From: JBBQRS01 sp038214535
GTDB taxonomy: Bacteria > Chloroflexota > Anaerolineae > CG2-30-64-16
NCBI GenBank assembly: GCA_038214535.1
Contig: JBBQRS010000015.1
Span: forward strand, 1 to 58,225
Length of the DNA stretch: 58,225 bases
Direction: 5' to 3'
The position numbers were made by a program, and so were the translations under genes. Each line of letters begins with the position of its first letter. Position 1 is the stretch's first letter. Below are positions 15,126 through 24,600 of this stretch, piece by piece. The notes beneath the pieces were generated by a model. That model did not search any database, was not told where the DNA came from, and was given only the letters and a program-made list of their open reading frames with translations.

Positions 15126-16817
15126 TCAACTGTCCGACACCTGTCTGGGAACGATCTTTCCGGTGGCCGGATCGGTTCTGTACTTTTCACGGTTGTACCT
15201 GTAGTTGACATGGGCTGCTTGAATAGCCCACTGCACGGCATCTAGAACCGGTCGGGGGTGCTGTTGAGTGGGATATCCAAGGGGCATCTCTGCGTGATCC
15301 AAAGCGTATTTCATCAGCCGTTTCCCCCACTCCGCACCCTTCCCGACTTCCGCCAATTCAGGTAGCTCTCGTCGCGCTGCTTTGAGTAGCTCTTCAGTAG
15401 ATTTGGCGTCCTGAATGGCACAATGCAGAATAGCCTGGCTGGACGGGGTGGCACCGTATTCCAGAGCGATCTCCCACAGTATCTCCTCCCGTTCCGTTGG
15501 CGTGAAGTTGGCGAACTCGAAGTCCTGTTTGGCGACGTAAAACATCCCACAGATCTCATCGACTTCGGCTGCCTTACGAACGGCGCGAACGTAATCACCT
15601 CTGTCTCCATCAACCGACACCCAACTGAAAATGCCGGCCGCTATGTCCGCGCGCAAGCTATCTCGGAACGAAACCCCTTTATCTCCGCGTTCAACGACTC
15701 GCCCTCTCAGGTTGATAAGCTGTATCGCCGGAAAATGCTCTACGAAGCTCTCGATAGCATGGTATTCGGTATCACCCGCCACGTACCAACGGACGCGAAC
15801 CCCGTAATCAAGACCCTGTTGGCGCAGAAACTCGTCCGCGACCGTGTGATTGCCGTCGAGTAGCCGTTCTGAACCGTAGAGTTCCCGTCTGGCGTCTCGG
15901 TAAACGATGCCGAAACCCATTTCGTCTTCTTCGGGCAGTTGGACATCGAATGCTTCTTCCTCCGCACGCCTGATCATCTCTGCCATCGCTAACAGCACGA
16001 GTGAACCACCGAGCCTGCCTTTAACGTCGTCAATGCGACGCTCGCCAGATGTTAGCCGCAGGATCGTATGGATGGTCTTGTTCGGGTCGAGCATCTCAGC
16101 TTGGATACAGAGTTCCTGGCGCGCTGGCTCAATCGTATCCTTCCCAATGCATTTATAGTGTGTCTGTAGTTCCTCCCAATGTGACCTGATGGCCGCCTGC
16201 TGGGTCTCTTCGGTAATCTGGACAGGCCGCCGGATTGTGCTGAACAGCTTAGTGTATGCACACGGCTCGGTGGCAATCGCCAACTCCGTAATATTTTCCC
16301 AATATTGAAGTTGGCGCTGAAACGCAGAGCTTGCCGTCCACTCTTGGAAGTGGCTTTGCCAACGCTCCAACAAAGTCTGATAGCCAGCAGGATTAAGCAA
16401 TTGCTGCTTCGGATGGAAGTCCAGCTTCAGAGTTTGATCTATCTCGTAGAGCACATAATAACGGAACGGATGAAAGTGGAGATGCACGTTACAACGCAAG
16501 TCGGAGAGCCGGCCGATGCTCCCGGATAGTCCGCCTTCGGCAATCGCCTCTCGTGTATCCAGGTAAAGATGATTCCCTTCCTCATCTATTCGAAACAACT
16601 CGAGACCCGGAATCCCAAGTTCGCACGGCGCCTCGATCAGATCCGCTTTGAGTAGGCCGATCCGCCAGAGTTCGTAGGTATCTGAACCAAATGAGTAGTT
16701 CAGGCCACGATTTTTTGCAAAGGAGGCGAAGCGATCCTGGCTCAGCAGATGCATCTGCCAAATATAATCTCGATTTGCCAACCATCGGCCAAGTTGTCCC
16801 CTGGGTAGAAACGTCAT
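15126..16817 (-). CDS. Unknown protein with candidate TOPRIM-like nuclease domain
   Basis: 563 aa, base composition visibly richer in A/T than neighbouring genes. The N-terminal two thirds (1-330) is not recognised; it has aromatic-rich helices and HLHFHPFRYYVLYEID near residue 113. Residues about 340-440 look like a TOPRIM fold: strand VRWYVAGDTEY with Glu351, strand FSWVSVDGDRGDY with the D-x-D pair Asp403/Asp405, then FYVAKQDFEFANF. TOPRIM domains of OLD-like and related nucleases use exactly a Glu plus a D-x-D to bind metal. A helical C-terminus follows. An isolated TOPRIM protein in an atypical-composition island suggests anti-phage defence or a mobile function. Recognition is by eye. 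Confidence 0.6.
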   Translation of the reverse strand: MTFLPRGQLGRWLANRDYIWQMHLLSQDRFASFAKNRGLNYSFGSDTYELWRIGLLKADLIEAPCELGIPGLELFRIDEEGNHLYLDTREAIAEGGLSGSIGRLSDLRCNVHLHFHPFRYYVLYEIDQTLKLDFHPKQQLLNPAGYQTLLERWQSHFQEWTASSAFQRQLQYWENITELAIATEPCAYTKLFSTIRRPVQITEETQQAAIRSHWEELQTHYKCIGKDTIEPARQELCIQAEMLDPNKTIHTILRLTSGERRIDDVKGRLGGSLVLLAMAEMIRRAEEEAFDVQLPEEDEMGFGIVYRDARRELYGSERLLDGNHTVADEFLRQQGLDYGVRVRWYVAGDTEYHAIESFVEHFPAIQLINLRGRVVERGDKGVSFRDSLRADIAAGIFSWVSVDGDRGDYVRAVRKAAEVDEICGMFYVAKQDFEFANFTPTEREEILWEIALEYGATPSSQAILHCAIQDAKSTEELLKAARRELPELAEVGKGAEWGKRLMKYALDHAEMPLGYPTQQHPRPVLDAVQWAIQAAHVNYRYNREKYRTDPATGKIVPRQVSDS

Positions 16818-16820
16818 GAC

Positions 16821-16967
16821 TTACCCACCGTCTCCCGGCACATTGCCCAACAACTCAAAATGGTTCACGCTGCGCACTTCGCGCTGGATGCCTGAACGTG
16901 AGTGACTGCCCACGCCCGGTTGGTGCGCATAAGCCAGCCGGAACTGCGACAGATAGTCCGCAGCCAT
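16821..16967 (-). CDS. Small ORF (48 aa) coupled to the TOPRIM-like gene
   Basis: ATG at 16967. The sequence begins MAADYLSQFRLAYAHQPGVG and ends NHFELLGNVPGDGG. Its TAA lies three bases before the ATG of the next gene (TAAGTCATG), the spacing expected for translational coupling. The frame stays open upstream for 18 more codons without a start codon, so it may be the 3' end of a truncated partner gene. Family not recognised. Confidence 0.4.
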   Translation of the reverse strand: MAADYLSQFRLAYAHQPGVGSHSRSGIQREVRSVNHFELLGNVPGDGG

Positions 16968-16988
16968 CCGCCAGGGCCAGTCACCAAA

Positions 16989-17067
16989 GGGTCCGTCACG
17001 GCGGCCTCTCGCCTGCCATCATGATGGAGGCTCATTCCGCGGAGTGAACCTCCGGCCTCACGGACCC
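16989..17067. repeat. Inverted repeat GGGTCCGT...ACGGACCC
   Basis: GGGTCCGT (16989-16996) and ACGGACCC (17060-17067) enclose a second imperfect palindrome around TCATTCCGCGGAGTGA. It marks the right edge of the TOPRIM island. Confidence 0.7.
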
Positions 17068-17101
17068 GAACCGTGCGCGCCAGTAGCTCGCGCCCCTAAC
17101 C

Positions 17102-18322
17102 TCAACCATCCGGCAGCGTCGTCGTCATGTCATAGCGCGTGCCCGTGCGCGCGGATTGCTCCGTGCCCCACATCATCTCGGTGATGTGCAGCCCCCAATC
17201 AATCCCGACGATCGGCTCGCGGTCTTCGAGGATGCAGTCAATCAGGTGTTGCGTCGAGGCGTGGTAATAGTGGAACGCGCCCGGCGTCGGCTTCGGGAAC
17301 TGCGCCTTGCTGAGGTCGCCCCGCCGCGGGATGTGATACCACCCGTCGGGGTCAACGTGCGGCAATAAGTCCGGGTGCGTGCTGATGATGGACGCCATGT
17401 AGCCCGCCCCGAAGATCAGGTTGCCGTCGGAGCCGAAGATCTGCAACGCGCCGCGATCCCCCTCCGGCAGCGTCGGGTGATAGATGCGCCCCACGTGACA
17501 CGCCCCCTGCGCGCCGTCGGCCATCTCATAGAGCGAGTAGGCGTTGTCAATCGCCTCCATCCGCACGCGCTTCGTGCGCGGCAGATCGAACACGGCATCC
17601 CAGAAGTTCGCCTTGTGCGGGTCGGTGACGCCCGCGAGGAACGCGTCGTAGGCCTCCTCCGGCACGATGTCATGCTCCTGCACGATGATGCGCGCCTGCG
17701 CCATCACGCTGCGGCACGGCCCCAGCACCCCCACGATGTTCGCGGGCGCGTAGGGCAGATCATAGAGGAAGCCGCCGCTGTCCCGCGTGAAGAAGGCATC
17801 CTGCCCGTAGGGGTTCATCCCCAGCGCCGGGCCATAGGTGGAGGGGCCGGTCGTCCCCAGCGAGTACCAGAGGATTTCACCCAGCACGCCTGCTTTCACC
17901 AGTCGCCGCAGTTCGGCCATGTCGGGGTCGAGCGCCGAACTCGAGCTCGGCTCGATCACCGCCTTGACGCCCGCCGCCCGCACCGCGTCCGCGATGGCCA
18001 CCGCGTCGTCCAGGTTGGTCGCCATCGGCTTCTGCAGCAGGATATGCTTGCCCGCCGCCACCGCCTTGAGGCTGAACGGGACATGCGTACCCGGCGCGGT
18101 CAGGATGAACACCGCGTCGAGATCGGCCCCCCCGATCATCGCGTTGTAGTCCAGGTATTGCTCCCGCGCGCCGAACAACCGCGCACACGCCTCCGTGCGC
18201 GTCGCATAGCGGTCGCACACGGCCACCAGTTCCACCGTCTCCATCTCCATCAGATACGGCAGATAATACGCGCTCGCCACGACGCCACAGCCCACCACGC
18301 CTACTTTCACCTTTGCTGTCAT
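17102..18322 (-). CDS. Gfo/Idh/MocA family oxidoreductase
   Basis: 406 aa. The N-terminal Rossmann domain has VGVVGCGVVA (residues 7-16) for NAD(P), VAVCDRYATRTEAC, and QKPMATNLDDAVAIADA (97 onward), where the usual E-K-P is Q-K-P; the Lys is retained. The C-terminal beta-sheet domain includes SGGFLYDLPYAPANIVGVLG and WGLHITEMMWG. These enzymes oxidise or reduce sugars, inositols or sugar acids with NAD(P). It probably works with DeoC, encoded upstream on the same strand, though a long inverted repeat lies between them. The Glu-to-Gln change is common enough not to imply inactivity. Confidence 0.9.
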   Translation of the reverse strand: MTAKVKVGVVGCGVVASAYYLPYLMEMETVELVAVCDRYATRTEACARLFGAREQYLDYNAMIGGADLDAVFILTAPGTHVPFSLKAVAAGKHILLQKPMATNLDDAVAIADAVRAAGVKAVIEPSSSSALDPDMAELRRLVKAGVLGEILWYSLGTTGPSTYGPALGMNPYGQDAFFTRDSGGFLYDLPYAPANIVGVLGPCRSVMAQARIIVQEHDIVPEEAYDAFLAGVTDPHKANFWDAVFDLPRTKRVRMEAIDNAYSLYEMADGAQGACHVGRIYHPTLPEGDRGALQIFGSDGNLIFGAGYMASIISTHPDLLPHVDPDGWYHIPRRGDLSKAQFPKPTPGAFHYYHASTQHLIDCILEDREPIVGIDWGLHITEMMWGTEQSARTGTRYDMTTTLPDG

Positions 18323-18345
18323 GGGTTCGCCCTTCTTTGTGAATC

Positions 18346-18493
18346 ACCACGGAAGACACGGAAAGGAAAAAACATGTGACAATCTCCCATCGTGGAATGT
18401 GTATACTCAGATACGCACTCCACGGTGAGATATATGCCGCGGAGATGGCTCTCTCTGGAAAAATCCTTCCGTGTATTCCGTGTCTTCCGTGGT
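18346..18493. repeat. Nested inverted repeat (ACCACGGAAGACACGG family)
   Basis: Outer arms ACCACGGAAGACACGGAAA and TTCCGTGT...CTTCCGTGGT. Inside is a second hairpin between about 18384 and 18431 (ATCTCCCATCGTGGAATG with CACTCCACGGTGAGAT). It lies between deoC and the Gfo/Idh gene. Confidence 0.8.
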
Positions 18494-18504
18494 AACGTTC
18501 GGCC

Positions 18505-19221
18505 TCATTGATACCCGCGCGCCCGCGCTGCGTTGAGGATCGCCTCGGTGGCGGTCGCGCCGACGCGGGTGACGCCGAGGGCGCGCACCCGCAGCAGGTC
18601 GTCCAGCGTGCGGACGCCGCCCGCGGCCTTCACCTGCACCTCCGGGGCACACTGGCGGCGCATCAATTCGAGGTCGTGATCGGTCGCGCCCGCGTAGTTG
18701 TAATGCCCGTCGGCCCCGCGCACGAACCCGTAGCCGGTCGAGGTCTTGACGAACGCCACGCCGATCTCGCTGCAAATGTGGCACAGGCGTGCCTTGTCGG
18801 CGTCGCGCGTCAGGAAGTCGTTCTCGAAGATCACCTTGACGATGGCGTTCCGGCGCGTGGCAATCGTGTTGATCGCCTCGATCTCGCCCGCCACGTAGTC
18901 CCAGTCGCCGCTGAGCGCCTTGCCCACGTTGATCACCATATCCAGTTCGGTCGCGCCGTCGGTCAGGGCAACTTCCGCCTCGTAGCCCTTCACCTCAGGC
19001 CGCGGGCTGCCGTGCGGGAAGCCGATCACGGTACACACCAGCACATCCGAGCCGGCGAGGATGTCGCGCGCCAGGGTCACCGCGTAGGGCTTGATGCACA
19101 CCGACGCCACGTCGTGCTGCCGTGCCAGCCGGCACCCCGCATCCAGATCGCGGTCGGTCATCGTCGGGTGCAACAGCGAATGGTCAATCATCTTCGCAAT
19201 GTCTCGCAAACTGTCGGTCAT
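18505..19221 (-). CDS. deoC: Deoxyribose-phosphate aldolase
   Basis: 238 aa from ATG 19221 (AAAGGAA upstream). The frame extends to a GTG inside the repeat, which I reject. Class I aldolase TIM barrel with MIDHSLLHPTMTDRD at the start, VIGFPHGSPRPEVK, ELDMVINVG (Asp94 in this numbering), the Schiff-base lysine in FVKTSTGYGF (Lys159) and KAAGGVRT (Lys198). It cleaves 2-deoxyribose-5-phosphate to acetaldehyde and glyceraldehyde-3-phosphate. It lies on the same strand as the Gfo/Idh gene. Confidence 0.95.
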   Translation of the reverse strand: MTDSLRDIAKMIDHSLLHPTMTDRDLDAGCRLARQHDVASVCIKPYAVTLARDILAGSDVLVCTVIGFPHGSPRPEVKGYEAEVALTDGATELDMVINVGKALSGDWDYVAGEIEAINTIATRRNAIVKVIFENDFLTRDADKARLCHICSEIGVAFVKTSTGYGFVRGADGHYNYAGATDHDLELMRRQCAPEVQVKAAGGVRTLDDLLRVRALGVTRVGATATEAILNAARARGYQ

Positions 19222-19232
19222 GTGAATTTCCT

Positions 19233-19328
19233 TTACCACGAAGAAACGAAGGAACGAAGAACACGAAGATTTTTTTCTTTTCTTCTTCTTTTCTTCGTTT
19301 CTTCGTTTCTTCGTTCCTTCGTGGTGAA
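19233..19328. repeat. Long inverted repeat (ACCACGAAG family)
   Basis: TTACCACGAAGAAACGAAGG at 19234 pairs with the CCTTCGTGGT end at about 19325. The interior is polypurine facing polypyrimidine with a T-rich centre. It sits between the restriction endonuclease gene 3' end and the deoC 5' end. Confidence 0.9.
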
Positions 19329-19357
19329 TGTCTTTTAGCCTCGCGAATTGAGAGCAT

Positions 19358-20155
19358 TCAATCCGAGAGGCGACGATACTGGCTCAACTCTTCCGGTGAT
19401 AGCTCAGCGGGGCGAACCAGTTGATAGTGCTTCTCCATCGAGACGCTGATTTCATCAGACGTGATCACAAACTCGAACATGGCGATACTTGAGTCATCGA
19501 GGAATTGCGCGCCGATACAGCGGCAAATCAACGTCGGGAATTTGGCCGCACACAGGGCAAAGTCCTGTTCAATTTGCACTGCGCCCATCCTGTCGGTTCC
19601 GCCTTTCGCCTGAACCGGAATGACATATTGCACCCCGCGTCGGTCCACGCCAATGTAGATTTCGTCTGTCTCTACCTGGCCAATGCCGGAGACGCTGGTT
19701 CTCAGGTGGCTTTGCAGAGAATAACAGGTCAGCCCGGTGAAAATATCAATCAGGCGATTATAGCGAAGCTTGGCGAGCAACGCCTGCTCATCGCTCATGG
19801 CGTACATGTTGATTAAGCCAGGCGTTGCGTCGGGAATCTTGATACGAAGATAATGAGGTGATGGATTGATCGTCGGCAATGTAACCAGGGCGAATTGATA
19901 CTGCGCTTGTCCCGCGCCGCGGATAATCCACGAATAGCCCTCAGGCGCGGTCTGTGCAATCGAGGCCGGGAGTGATTTGCGGTAACGATAGGTGTAAACT
20001 ACGTCACCGAGATTACGAGGGCGTTCCAGACCCAAATCGCGCGCCTTGTCGGAAACCTCTTCACGCGTAAAGAAGAAACTCGTGAGTCCCTCTTGCCAAT
20101 GATCCTCAAAAATGGCCGCGATAATTCGATCATATTGAGTTTGGTGAGACGCCAA
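19358..20155 (-). CDS. Type II restriction endonuclease (PD-(D/E)xK)
   Basis: 265 aa from a TTG start at 20155, chosen because AGGAG lies 7 bases upstream and the start is 16 nt after the methyltransferase stop. The central active-site region reads VETDEIYIGVD (Glu162-Asp171), then YVIPVQAKGG (Gln182, Lys184), fitting PD-(D/E)xK with Q-x-K. It is followed by VQIEQDFALC. The protein would cut DNA at the site protected by the adjacent methyltransferase. Composition is AT-richer than the surroundings, as for acquired R-M genes. The recognition sequence cannot be derived from the sequence. Confidence 0.8.
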   Translation of the reverse strand: MASHQTQYDRIIAAIFEDHWQEGLTSFFFTREEVSDKARDLGLERPRNLGDVVYTYRYRKSLPASIAQTAPEGYSWIIRGAGQAQYQFALVTLPTINPSPHYLRIKIPDATPGLINMYAMSDEQALLAKLRYNRLIDIFTGLTCYSLQSHLRTSVSGIGQVETDEIYIGVDRRGVQYVIPVQAKGGTDRMGAVQIEQDFALCAAKFPTLICRCIGAQFLDDSSIAMFEFVITSDEISVSMEKHYQLVRPAELSPEELSQYRRLSD

Positions 20156-20171
20156 TTTCCTGCTCCTGTAG

Positions 20172-21530
20172 CTAACCCGGCCAGCGCAGAATGACGACTT
20201 CCTCTCGCAACTCAGCCTGTGTTGCTGTCGCGAAGCGGGTGCGAAAAAGGTCAATGCGAATCAACTCATACCCCAATTGCTCTGCGATCTCGCCCAGCAA
20301 TTGCCCTGTGCGAATCATGACCCGCAAGTAAGATGCTTGATCTCCTACAACATAGGCCAGGCGCGCTCCGGGACGCAGGACATGGCGCAGTTCCATCAGA
20401 TGACGCGCCATCCCGCCGAAATACAGCCGGGTAACCCGTCCGTAGAGCTTTTCGAATCCGGAGGTCTTGCCAAGCTCCACTCTCCGCGCCTCGATGCGCT
20501 CGGCCAGGCGCTCGATATCGGGAAATTCCGCAAGCCATTGATCATCGTCATCGGCCTGATAGACGCCGCGCGTGTTTGATCTTAACAGCCTTCTCTTGTG
20601 CTCCCTCAGTTCCGGGTTGTTCTTATAGAAACCAAGGATGACTGACTCCAGCCGGGTAGTCCGCGTGTAGTCTTTCTCGTTCGGGTAGGGGGGTGAAGTA
20701 ATCACCGCATCCACAGACTGCGGCGGCAACACATGTGAGACGCGCCGCGCGTCCGACAAGAAAACCTCGCTTTGTGGATAATCAGCAGCCTCAATGGATT
20801 GTAAATCGACGACCATCTGCTGCACTTCATTCATCCATGCAGAGATAACCGGCGCATCTTCTTTTACCTTGCCGACGCCGACTTCCGGCCCGAAGCGGAG
20901 ATTACCGATCGACGTTACCAGTGCCTTGGCAAGGGCCAACCGCGCATAGTCGAAATACGGCTGATCTTCGTGCAAATTAAGTGCATCCAAGAGAACAAGA
21001 GTCTTGTGAAGTGGGAGGGGGCTGATTGAGTTGCCGATCAGCAGTCGTTTGGATTCTACGTCCAAGTCTCGTAAGGCCATGTCAGTTGTAGAACTAAGCA
21101 GCAAGTCATCATCGATACCCTGCGCGCGCAACGCGTCATCTGCCTGCCGCGCGATCTCCTCGGCACCCTTCTGAAGCGCCCCCGGATCAATGCTCCAGTT
21201 GGTCTTGACGCGGGTAGCAAAGCACGGAAGAGGATTCGCCTCCAACCCGATGCCCTGCAGGTGATTCAGCTTAGCCTCCACAACCGTCGTGCCGGTGCCG
21301 CAAAAAGGATCAAGAACCGTGCTTGTCTCACCAAGTTCGAACTCCGCGAAGTACTTTCTGACCAGATGCGGCGGAAAGGCGAGCACAAAGCGGTACCAAT
21401 CATGGAACCGCTGATCCTCAACATTGACATGGTTTGAGCCATTGACAGGCGCGCCGGGCCGATCGGATTTGATTTCCGAGATCGTCAAGTCCGGCAGTGG
21501 GAGCATGGGTTGCAAAGGCCTGGATGTCAT
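20172..21530 (-). CDS. Type II DNA methyltransferase (N4-cytosine/N6-adenine class)
   Basis: 452 aa. SAM motif I is TVLDPFCGTGTTVVEAK (residues 71-87) and the catalytic motif IV is ITSPPYPNEKDYTR (277 onward). S-P-P-Y is typical of N4-cytosine methyltransferases; motif IV lies after motif I with a large intervening region. The C-terminal part has VLRPGARLAYVVGD. The gene is followed after 16 nt by the endonuclease gene. An extended -10 lies nine bases before the ATG, so the transcript is nearly leaderless and allows methylase expression without a ribosome binding site. The ATG abuts GGGAG too closely for normal initiation. Confidence 0.9.
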   Translation of the reverse strand: MTSRPLQPMLPLPDLTISEIKSDRPGAPVNGSNHVNVEDQRFHDWYRFVLAFPPHLVRKYFAEFELGETSTVLDPFCGTGTTVVEAKLNHLQGIGLEANPLPCFATRVKTNWSIDPGALQKGAEEIARQADDALRAQGIDDDLLLSSTTDMALRDLDVESKRLLIGNSISPLPLHKTLVLLDALNLHEDQPYFDYARLALAKALVTSIGNLRFGPEVGVGKVKEDAPVISAWMNEVQQMVVDLQSIEAADYPQSEVFLSDARRVSHVLPPQSVDAVITSPPYPNEKDYTRTTRLESVILGFYKNNPELREHKRRLLRSNTRGVYQADDDDQWLAEFPDIERLAERIEARRVELGKTSGFEKLYGRVTRLYFGGMARHLMELRHVLRPGARLAYVVGDQASYLRVMIRTGQLLGEIAEQLGYELIRIDLFRTRFATATQAELREEVVILRWPG

Positions 21531-21539
21531 CTCCCGGTT

Positions 21540-21548
21540 AGTATACCA
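21540..21548 (-). promoter_or_regulatory. Extended -10 promoter TGGTATACT for the methyltransferase
   Basis: On the minus strand TGG-TATACT (21548 to 21540) ends nine bases before the ATG at 21530. A transcription start 6-8 nt downstream would fall one to three bases before the ATG, giving a leaderless mRNA. No good -35 element is visible, as expected for extended -10 promoters. Confidence 0.55.
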
Positions 21549-21571
21549 CTAGAACACCGGTTTCACTATCG

Positions 21572-21633
21572 CATTTACCACGAAGAAACGAAGAAACGAA
21601 GATTTTTTCTTCTTCGTTTCTTCGTAGTAAATG
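21572..21633. repeat. Inverted repeat (ACCACGAAG family)
   Basis: CATTTACCACGAAGAAACG at 21572 pairs with the CTTCGTAGTAAATG end at 21633. It occupies the gap between the methyltransferase promoter and the mannosidase stop (21637). Confidence 0.9.
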
Positions 21634-21636
21634 TCT

Positions 21637-24600
21637 TTAGCCCCGCGCCACGCGGAGGGTTTGGATCGCGAAGGGGGTGAAGTTCACCTTTACCGCGTCG
21701 CCCGTCACGGCCAGCGACGCCGGGTTCTCCTCCATCAGGTCTACCAGGCTGGCGGCCTTGACCGGGAAGCCGAAGCGGACGGTGGCGTGGGCGTCGCGGC
21801 CCTCGCACTCGTAGAGCCGGACGATCACGTCGCCGTCATCTTCGGCCCGCTTCACCGCCTCCACCAGCACGTTCGGCGCGTCCACGCCCAGGTAAGACGC
21901 CGAGCGCGGCAGCGGCCCGTCGTGCGCGTCCGTCTCGACCACGCGCAGCGGGACGTTGAGCGCATACGCCTCGCGCGTGACGTTGCCGGCGATCGCGTCG
22001 CCCGCGTGCGGGAAGAGCGCGTAGGTCACGTCGTGGTCGCACTGATCGGTGTACGCGCCGTGCGGCTCGCCGGGGGCGACGTCCGCGTCCGTCACCAGCC
22101 GCCAGCCCGAGTAGGGCGCGCTGCGCAGCAGGTTCAGGTCGAGCACGCCGTCCTTGATCTTGTGGCCGTACTTGCAGTCGTTCAGCAGCGCCACACCGTA
22201 ATCGCGCTGCGAAAGATCGGCCCAGCGGTGCGCCGTCACCTCGTCGCGCGCCAGGTCCCACGTCGTGTTACGATGCGTGGGCCGGCGTAGATAGCCGAAC
22301 TGAATCTCGTAAGTCGCCTCGTCGGCGTGGACGGCCACCGGGAAGCTCGTCCTTAGCATCGTCTTGATCTCGCGCCAGTGGATGCGCGTCACGAAATCAA
22401 GCCGTGCGCTTCCCGCCGTCAGGATGATCTCCTGGGTCACCTCCGAGTGACCCAGCCGGTAGGTCTGCGCCATGATCGCCCGCGGCCCGTCCACCCGCGC
22501 CCGCGACTCGACCAGTTCCATCGTCCGCGGGGTCTGCGCGGCGTAGTCCATCGGGAAATCCCACGCGTCGCCCGCGTCCGCGTAGACCGCCAGCCGGTTG
22601 GCGGGTATCCCCGGCGTCAGCACCTCGCGGTTGAGGCGCTTGTCGTGGATCGAGACGATCGCGCCGTCCGCGTCGAACCGCACGCGCAGCACGTCGTTCT
22701 CGATCCTATCGTCGGCGATGTCCGCGACGATCACCAACCCCTCATCCACCGCCAGGGTGAGGTTCGCGGCCGCCACGTCCAGCCCGGCGTAGCCCATCGC
22801 GGGGGCAGCCGCCAGGATCCAGTCGTCGCCCACCTGCGCCCACTCGGCGCGCGGCCACGACAGCGAGTTGAGCACGACGACCGGCCGGGCCATGCCCGCG
22901 GTGTCTATCTGCCCGGCGACCGCCTCGTCGTTCGCGGCGATCTGCGACTCCGCCTCGGCCAGCAGGGTCTCGTAGCGTGCCACGCTCTCGTCGTACACCC
23001 GCTTGATGCTCGACCCCGGCAGGATGTCGTGGAACTGGTAGAGCAACACTTCCTTCCACAGCGCCTCCAGCCGCGCCGCGGGATAGTCCGCGCCGGCCAG
23101 CATCCCCGCCAGCACGCTGCTCCACTCCATGTCGCGCAGCGCCAGCTCCATCTTGCGGTTATAGCGCTTGTTGCGGGCGTTGGTGGTCAGCGTGCCCTCA
23201 TGCCGCTCCAAATAGAGTTCGCCCACCCAGGTCGCAAAGCGCGCGGCGTCGGCCTGCCACTTCTCCAGGAAGGCCGCGACGGTCTCCTGCTTCACCGGGC
23301 TGAGACCCTCCAGGTTCTTGAGGCGGGCCAGCCGCTCCAGGTGCTCCTCGCCGGGGCCGCCGCCGCCGTCGCCGATGCCGAACACCATCAGCGCGCGCGA
23401 CGAGACGCCGGAATCCTTGTAATTCCGTTCGATCATCCGCACGGAGCGCGGCGCGGCGGGGCTGTTATAGGTCTCCTCGGGCAACATGTGCGCCAGCACC
23501 TCGCTGCCGTCAATCCCGCGCCAGTGGAAGCTCTGATGCGGGAACGTGTTGACCAGGCTCCACGAGAGTTTCTGCGTGGAGAAGTAAGGCACGCCCGCGC
23601 GCGCCAGGATGCCGGGCAGCGACCCGCTGTAGCCGAACACGTCGGGCAACCAGAGATACTTCACGTCCAGCCCGAACTCGGCGCGCCAGAACCGGCGACC
23701 GTAGAGGACCTGCCGCACCAGCGCCTCACCGCCCGAGACGTTGGTGTCGGCCTCGACCCACATGCAGCCCTGCACGTCAATGCGCCCCGCGGCCACCGCG
23801 GCCACGATGCGCTTCCAGAGCGCGGGGTAATACTGCTTCATCCACGCGAAATATTGCGCCTGGCTCGCCCCGAAGATGTAGTCGGGGTACTTCTCGATGT
23901 TCGCCAGCCCGGTGGAGAAGGTGCGCGCGCCCTTGCGGATCGTCTCGCGGATGGGCCACAGCCACGCGAGGTCCATGTGCGCGTGGCCGACCGCGCTGAC
24001 CTTGAGCGCGGCGTCGCCGTTGCGCCGGGCCAGCAACGGGGCCAGCACCGCCCGCGCCTTGCGCGCATTCTGCGGGATGCCGCTGTAGAGCAGGTGCATG
24101 GCGTCGTTGAGTCCGGTGAGTACCTGCTGATAGCGCGGCGACTCGACGGGCAGCGTCTTGAGGAAGTCGAGCAGCACCTCGAAATCGTAGTAGAGGGCGC
24201 GGACGGCCTCATCCACCGTCGCGACGGACGCCATCTTGACGGTCCCGCCGTCTTGCAGGTTGCCGAACAGATCGTTGCAGCCCGCGTCGGCCCACACTTC
24301 GACCTCTGCGCCCGCGGGCAGGTGCAGCTCCAGCGGCAGCACGCGCTTGCCGGGCCGCCCCAGCGAGAAATCATACGACGAGGCCATGCTGGTGAGCCCG
24401 CGCACGGGCGCGCCCGCCTCATCGAACACGCACATCTCGCCGCTCACGTCGAGCAGCAACACCAGCGGTTTGTCGCCGGCGCCGTTCCGTTCCGGCGCAT
24501 GGCCGGTGAAGTGGAACCAGGCGCAATCGAACAGCCCGCCCCAGCTCTCGCCGATGCCGGGCGTGATATGCTCGCCGGTGGTGCGCGCGTCGAACGGGGT

